Shown here: piece by piece, positions 58,688 to 64,000 of the stretch
Layout of the letters: the number at the start of each line of letters is the position of its first letter
How positions within the stretch are numbered: position 1 is the first letter of the stretch
From: Amanita rubescens
Lineage: Eukaryota; Basidiomycota; Agaricomycetes; Agaricales; Amanitaceae
Length of the DNA stretch: 64,000 bases
NCBI GenBank assembly: GCA_015039365.1
Contig: WION01000147.1
Span: 1 to 64,000, forward strand
Reading direction: 5' to 3'
Position numbers and translations under genes: made by a program
The notes under the pieces: generated by a model
What the model saw: the letters and a program-made list of their open reading frames with translations, nothing else
Told to the model about the DNA's origin: nothing
Databases searched by the model: none

Positions 58688-60323
58688 ATGGATTCACATC
58701 AAGCGCAGCGCTATGGAGAAATCCCCTCGTGCGCGACGCCGACGCACTCAAATAGTGCAGCTACACATGCAACTGAATTCTTCGGGCATGCTCGTGACTT
58801 CCAAGTGAAAGATTGTCACTTCTACGATTTCAAGCCGAAGGTCATTTATCATGGTTGTTGCAAGGAAAGTACAAGTGAAAAATTTCCATCCTGTGGATTT
58901 ATCCTCGTTCTCAACTCTTTTTCTAGAGCTTATGTATCTTCAACAGTTCATTTCGGAAGATGCGCTCCACGATTCTATGGCGCGTGATCCTTCACCCAGA
59001 TGCCACCCTATGACCCGCGAAAAGGTCTTTGAAGTAATTGCGAATTGGATCAATGAGCCAAACCCATGTCAGCGCATCATGTGGGTAAATGGCCCCGCTG
59101 GCGCCGGGAAAACGGCCATTGCTCAGACCGTAGCTGAGCGCTGCTCAACCGAGCATCTTGCAGCATCCTTTTTCTTTCTGAGAAATAGCTCAGACAGGGG
59201 TAGTGCGAAACGTCTGTTCACTACGTTGGCCTGGCAGCTTGCCAAAAACGAACCCGATCTGCTCCCATACATGGAATCAACCATCGAGAAAGGACCGCTG
59301 CTTCCCACGAGGTCCATTGACATTCAATTTGATCATTTCATCGTCAAGCTCTTCGAGCAAGTTCGTCTTGATAAACCCGACTCATGTCTGAAGAAGTCGC
59401 TGGTTATAATCGATGGGGTAGACGAATGCGAGCCCGAAGATACACAAAGACTTGTATTAGAACTCATCGTGGACGCATTGGTCAAAGAAAAAATCCCACT
59501 ACGTTTCCTGATTTGCAGCAGAGCCGAAGCTCACATTCGGGAAGCCATAGGAGGGAACAAGATGACTCATACCCTCGAGTTGGACCATTTTGCGCCAAAT
59601 AATGACATTCGGAGATATTTGGAAGCCGAATTTGTCCGTATCTCCAATGAGCGCAGCATTTCATCATTAGATTCGTCGCCTTGGCCACCAAACGGTGCAA
59701 TCGACTTGCTAGTGGCTAAATCGTCAGGCCAGTTCATACACGCATCGACTGTTATTAAATTCGTCGATGACAAAGATGGCGATCCCAGACAGCAGCTTAA
59801 CACTATCTTGAGACTTCGTTCAGCTAGCTGTCGATCCCCGCCGTTCGCGGGACTGGACCAACTCTATATTCAAATACTTTCACAACAGCGGGACGTTAGG
59901 TTTTTAAGGGATCTGTTTGCACTCTTACTTGCCCTTCGTCAACCGAAAGTCTCGTTTGTCTGTAGACGGTTGCGAATCAGCAATGACGAACTGAAATGGA
60001 AATTGCGCAGGATGCAATCCCTCTTACAGATTTCAGGGACAGTGATCGACATGCATCATTTGTCCCTGCAGGATTTTCTGCAGGATAAGAAGCGCGCGGG
60101 CAGGTTCTTTGTGCATCCAATGCGAGTAATGTTTGTGCGCCTACCGGAGGTTACCCGCCCCGTTGTATTAACATCTGCAGCAGTTGTGAGCATTGTTCCC
60201 TTTGCGGTATTAACGCTTGGAGTGGGCCCTTTGTATTTCCTGACAAGGGTGGCGAGAGGCTGTGTAACGTCTAAAGCAGACTCCTTGTACGCACAGATGC
60301 TCGTTCATTCCCGGCTGATATGA
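58688..60323 (+). CDS. NACHT-domain NTPase (STAND/NLR-like), 527 aa
   Basis: Exon 1 58688-58874 and exon 2 58927-60323 join over a 52-base intron; the same splice sites occur in the paralog at 63089. The N-terminus (ATEFFGHARDFQVKD) is a short leader common in Agaricomycete NACHT proteins. Then come LQQFISEDALHDSMARDP, Walker A GPAGAGKTA (about residue 117), FFFLRNSSDRGS and Walker B LVIIDGVDEC (about 221). FLICSRAEAHI is a sensor-like motif. The protein ends soon after the NTPase and winged-helix region, with no WD40, ankyrin or TPR repeats, and a hydrophobic stretch (VVLTSAAVVSIVPFAVLTLGVGPLYFL) near residue 485 may be a membrane segment. Such proteins act in fungal non-self recognition and cell death; a role here is inferred. 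Confidence 0.85.
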
Positions 60324-60685
60324 CTCTACAGGATTGATAGATATGTGGTTATCCTTGTATTATAGCATCACTGTTGTTGTTCTTGTAATGTACCTAACAT
60401 TGCCTCTCAAGACTGGAAAATGATATATTCCCGTGGACCCACCGTAGCAGTGACCTCCTTCACTCTTTGCATATATCTGATTCTAATCAAATCAAAGCGT
60501 ATACGTATATATTTATATAGTCCTTCATCGGCGCTATCACTGGACTGTTACTGTCTTTCATATCCATATAGGCTAATCAAGATGCGCTGTGCCCGAAGTC
60601 GACCAATGCCGGTTTCGCACATGTTGAGGTCACATAAAATTTCCATAAATAAAACCGATCTTGAGTAAATTAGCAACCATCCGAT
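60324..60685. other. Intergenic region, nothing recognised
   Basis: AT-rich; the short frame at 60420-60668 has no features. Confidence 0.5.
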
Positions 60686-61413
60686 TCACCTCATATCACC
60701 TGGTCCCTCCTGGTCCTCAAAAGCAGAAGATCCCTGATCAACCATTAAATGAATCAGACTTGGCCCAGCCCACTCATTTACCACGCCGTCGGACCAGTCA
60801 CAAACGGCAGCTTTAACAATTTTCACCAGCCACACGAGGTACTTTCCCACCCGGTGGCCATCGTCGCCAATGCTGCAGCAAAACGCATCAACTGCTTCGT
60901 CAGCCGGATGGTGTTGACCGCATGTGCATGGTGCGCTGAGGCATAGTTTGTCGGCGGAAGAAGGATCTTGCGGAAATGGCTGCATGTGCTTCGCGAAGAC
61001 AGAAGCAAGCCAAATGGCGTCTCGTATACCGAGGTTCATTCCTTGTCCGCCAATCGGAGAGTGGATGCGGGCTGCATCACCGACGAAGAATACGACCCGA
61101 GGATTCATGCTCCGGTTTTGATCCTGCAACACCACAACTCTAACGTCTCCTTCAGCGTAGAAAAACCGTTGTCGACATCCATCCAAACGCTTCTGGAAGT
61201 GATCACATCTTCCTTGGGAATATCCCATCCGATGTTGATTCGTGCCACTCTGGATAGGGTGACCGGGGGATATGAATGGCGAAACTGGCTTTGGGAGCAG
61301 TACTGTATAAATGTTGATCTGGTCACGCGCCAAATGCCGGGGAGTGAAGGAAACGTCACATCGGCTATGATATATGACCATCCGCACCACGTCGTTATCG
61401 TCTGTCTATGCAC
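60686..61413 (-). pseudogene. FAD-dependent monooxygenase fragment (broken)
   Basis: The clearest part is RVVFFVGDAARIHSPIGGQGMNLGIRDA, the GD motif that binds FAD in the PHBH-type aromatic hydroxylase family. Upstream the protein-like sequence (ITRVARINIGWDIPKEDVI-like, 61105-61413) is in another frame. Downstream, protein-like sequence changes frame again after about 60950. The N-terminal GxGxxG dinucleotide site is not found upstream. It is therefore a truncated, frameshifted copy lying between two NACHT genes. Confidence 0.6.
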
Positions 61414-61532
61414 GCGCCGTCAGGGTCTAAAAAACCGATATTGACGAGTTGGCGAAATATGGGACCGAACCATCAGCCCTTATAATGTATTTCGTTTTGA
61501 TTGTTTTTCCATTGTCGAACGGGCTGACTCCG

Positions 61533-61560
61533 TAGTTGGCCGACATAGGTGGTCTGCGGC
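61533..61560. repeat. 28-bp direct repeat, copy 1
   Basis: TAGTTGGCCGACATAGGTGG plus TCTGCGGC is identical at 62897-62924, in the same orientation, on the other side of the membrane-protein gene. Confidence 0.85.
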
Positions 61561-61760
61561 ACAACGACGGTCATCAACAAAACTGCCGGATTCTTTTACA
61601 CCGTTACATCACAGTGCAGTGTCACGACCCTGTAGCGAGCCGTAGCAATGTGTTGAAACGGGCCTTCTCGCCACATCTAAATTCTAAGTAGTAATTTCAA
61701 AAGATTATAATGTCGATTGTAATGAATTGCAATATACACAGTCTTTTGGGGGGGCAGCTA

Positions 61761-62897
61761 CTAGTAAGCGTGCTTTCAATAGCAGGATTAGTAAGTATAA
61801 CAGCACAGTGCGAGCAAGATATGCTCTATTATCTCCAGTATTTAGGGCAGAATCATGTACTTCATATGTGCTTACCTTCTTGCGGATGAGCGTGTCCTCG
61901 GCGGGCATACCGATCGCGCTGCATAGTACACGCGATGTTCCTGCATTCGTATTATCCGAGGCAATGTCTTCAGGAGTTAACTTGCCCTCAGAGCTCAACT
62001 CGCGGGCCATCGATAAGATATGCGAACCATTTCTCTTGAATCTAAAGTAGTCGAGGAGAGGGCCGTCCCCAGCCGCAACGAGAAATCGTAACGCCGAGCT
62101 TGATGTGTCCCTCAGACTAACGTCGCTTGGATCGAGAGGTGTCGCAAGGCTGGAACCAAATGGCGAATCTTGCGTTTCTTGGGAGTCGTTCGAATGACCG
62201 CGTTTCACGAGATTCCGGTCAAATTCTTCCCTGGACTTAAAGTTGCATGCGTATATAACGCGTCAGATAGAGTGGTCCACTGGGAATCCCCGCCAAACAT
62301 ATCCGAAACGGGTAGCGAGACCAACGAAAAGAGTAGCACCGACAGTTACGGGTAAAGCCCAGAGAGCAGTTGCAAGGAACGCCAAAAATATCATAACGAA
62401 TTGATGGCCTAGTACGTCCGCCCAATGCGCAAACCTGCGTATACCTTGCGTAGAATCCATATATCCGGTTTCGAAAGCGGCCTGCTCCAGTTTATCGGGC
62501 CATAGAAGCATCGTTCCACCGACACAGATACACCAAGGAACGAAGCAGATGACTCTTGTAATCGATGCTGTGATATCCAGAGAAGAAAAGTGTTCGGGAC
62601 GAAGGAACCATAGCAGATCTTCATCAGCGAAAGCGAAGTCGTCGCCATACTGAGATATGAGCAAAGCGTAAGGGTATCGTGTAACTCCGCGGGGGTGAGT
62701 CTGAGCTCAGTTGGCTCTTTGAGATCTGCCCTCTTCACTTGGTTTGGAGGTTGAGGGCGCTCACTGGATGGAAGCGGTGATGTCTGACGAGGTTTAGTAA
62801 GACGGTGGGACGTGTGACAGTAGGGATGGGGAAGAGGGAGAGCTACTTTCACTGTGGTACGATGATGACTTTGGCAAGACTCGGCTCGAGCTGACAT
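61761..62897 (-). CDS. Predicted membrane protein, unrecognised family
   Basis: Exons 62897-62739, 62700-62281 and 62235-61876 join in phase over introns of 38 and 45 bases. A last exon of four codons (HAY stop, 61772-61761) is the best guess, giving about 316 aa. The N-terminal 50 residues are basic and Pro-rich. The middle has YPYALLISQYGDDFAFADEDLLWFL, then hydrophobic segments ITRVICFVPWCICVGGTMLLW and FVMIFLAFLATALWALPVTVG followed by ATLFVGLATRFGYVW, so two or three membrane spans. The C-terminal part is soluble and Ser/Asp-rich. Function unknown. Confidence 0.55.
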
Positions 62898-62924
62898 AGT
62901 TGGCCGACATAGGTGGTCTGCGGC
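62897..62924. repeat. 28-bp direct repeat, copy 2
   Basis: Exact copy of 61533-61560; it overlaps the first base of the start codon of the minus-strand gene at 62897. Confidence 0.85.
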
Positions 62925-63088
62925 CGTAGAATCACCGCAAAAGTTATGTAACTGTGATTGCATTTGCATGTATTTGCAAGTCCTCCGGTAATGGTTCTTT
63001 GCGGATTACTTGAAATGCCAGGCTGGAAGCTGGACCCTTAAAGCAACTCTGTTCAGGTCCTCGCGACTTTTCTTACATACCTCAAATA

Positions 63089-64000
63089 ATGAATAGGACT
63101 CAAGCGCAACGCTCCAATGATATCTCATCCAGCGCACGGTACTCAAAGAGCGCCGCTACTACACATCCTACGGGATTCTTCTCGCACGCTCACGACTTTC
63201 AAATCAAAGATTCCAACCTGTATGATGTCCATTATCACGAGCACCGAAAGACAAAGACAAGTGAAACCGTTCACCCTTTGAATTACATTACAATCCTGAT
63301 CGTGACTATTAGATCTCGAGTATCTTCAGCAGTTTATTTCAGAGGGTGCACTTCATGATTCCATGGCGCGTTTTCCACCACCAAAGTGCCATCCCAGGAC
63401 CCGTGAAAAAGTCTTGAATGTAATCATGGATTGGATCAACCATCCACGTCCGCGTCGGCGTATCGTATGGTTAAACGGCCCCGCAGGAGCTGGCAAATCT
63501 GCCATCGCCCAAACGATTGCAATGCGCTGCTCAGATGAGAAATTAGCAGCATCCTTTTTCTTTCTCAGGAACAGCTTCGACAGAGGTACCGCGACCCGTT
63601 TGTTCACGACATTAGCTTGGCAACTTGCAAAAAACATACCTGAAATGCTTTACTACGTCGAATCAGCTATCGAGGCAGAACCTCTCCTACCCACGAAATC
63701 CATCGATATCCAGTTCGACCGTCTCATCGCACAGCCATTTGCAACTCTTCTGCACGACAAGCCTGACTTTCATTTGACGAGGTTCCTCGTCATAATAGAC
63801 GGTGTAGACGAATGTGCGCCCGATCGAACACAGCAGGTCTTCCTTAGGCTCATCGGGGATGTCCTATCTGAGAGAAATATCCCATTACGTTTCTTGATCT
63901 GTAGCAGACCAGAAGCCCACATTCAAGAAACTTTCGGATCGCGCATCATGACAAATGTTACCCAGCCTGTGCTCCTAGATGATCAGTTCGAGCCAGAAAA
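63089..64000 (+). CDS. NACHT-domain NTPase paralog, cut by window end
   Basis: Exon 1 63089-63260 and exon 2 from 63313 join over a 52-base intron with the same donor context (ACAA|GTGAAA) as the gene at 58688. It reads TGFFSHAHDFQIKDSNLYD, LEYLQQFISEGALHDSMAR, Walker A GPAGAGKSA (about 63478), FFFLRNSFDRGT and Walker B LVIIDGVDEC (about 63790). The FLICSRPEAHI motif near 63894 matches the first copy. The rest lies beyond the window. The two genes are closely related and in the same orientation, so they arose by local duplication. Confidence 0.85.

Noticed and set aside
62660..62760. Apparent frameshift in the membrane-protein gene
   Set aside because: A 38-base intron at 62701-62738 restores the frame (PPNQ|THPRGVTRYPY), so no mutation is needed.

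Overview
The window looks like a repeat-rich part of a basidiomycete genome, probably a mushroom-forming Agaricomycete. Host genes carry many introns of about 40-60 bases with GT-AG ends and CTAAC/CTGAC-like branch sites. The transposon families also fit: Ty3/gypsy chromoviruses, a Ty1/copia element and a CxC-type KDZ transposase. NACHT-type NTPase paralogs are present too.

Layout. 1-12288 holds a Ty3/gypsy element on the minus strand (Gyp-A, left LTR cut by the window edge) inserted into a chromodomain Ty3/gypsy element on the plus strand (Gyp-B). 12289-22287 is old repetitive DNA carrying a palindromic MITE, an intact Ty1/copia element with apparently identical LTRs, a hAT-like non-autonomous element split by a solo LTR, a second palindromic MITE and a short minisatellite. 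22288-33813 is a decayed chromovirus on the minus strand (Gyp-C, TSD TACAG) with two nested insertions: a non-autonomous LTR element (D) and a 2.9-kb element (E) with the same terminal inverted repeats as the MITEs.

34909-49964 is interpreted as one complete DNA transposon of about 15 kb. It has imperfect ~95-bp terminal inverted repeats. Inside each end lies a satellite array, with a 150-bp higher-order period on the left and 338 bp on the right; both arrays are built around an ACACCATA/TATGGTGT core. It carries an intact six-exon KDZ-type transposase gene and three further genes: a coiled-coil protein, a protein ending in an RNase H1 N-terminal/viroplasmin-like domain, and a protein with an internal duplication. 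This is the most interesting object in the window.

50241-64000 is mostly host genic DNA: an unknown 598-aa protein, ribosomal protein S14 (uS11), a 71-aa cyanase-type HTH protein, NOC4 (ribosome biogenesis), two NACHT NTPase paralogs, a broken FAD monooxygenase and a predicted membrane protein.

How parts relate. Gyp-A and D share a 13-nt primer-binding site and LTR ends, so Gyp-A-type elements could mobilise D. Gyp-A and Gyp-C use the same GGGTTTT heptamer in gag frame before a -1 pol frame. LTR-to-LTR differences are almost all CpG transitions, which points to decay of methylated cytosine. All calls come from reading the sequence; no database search was run.
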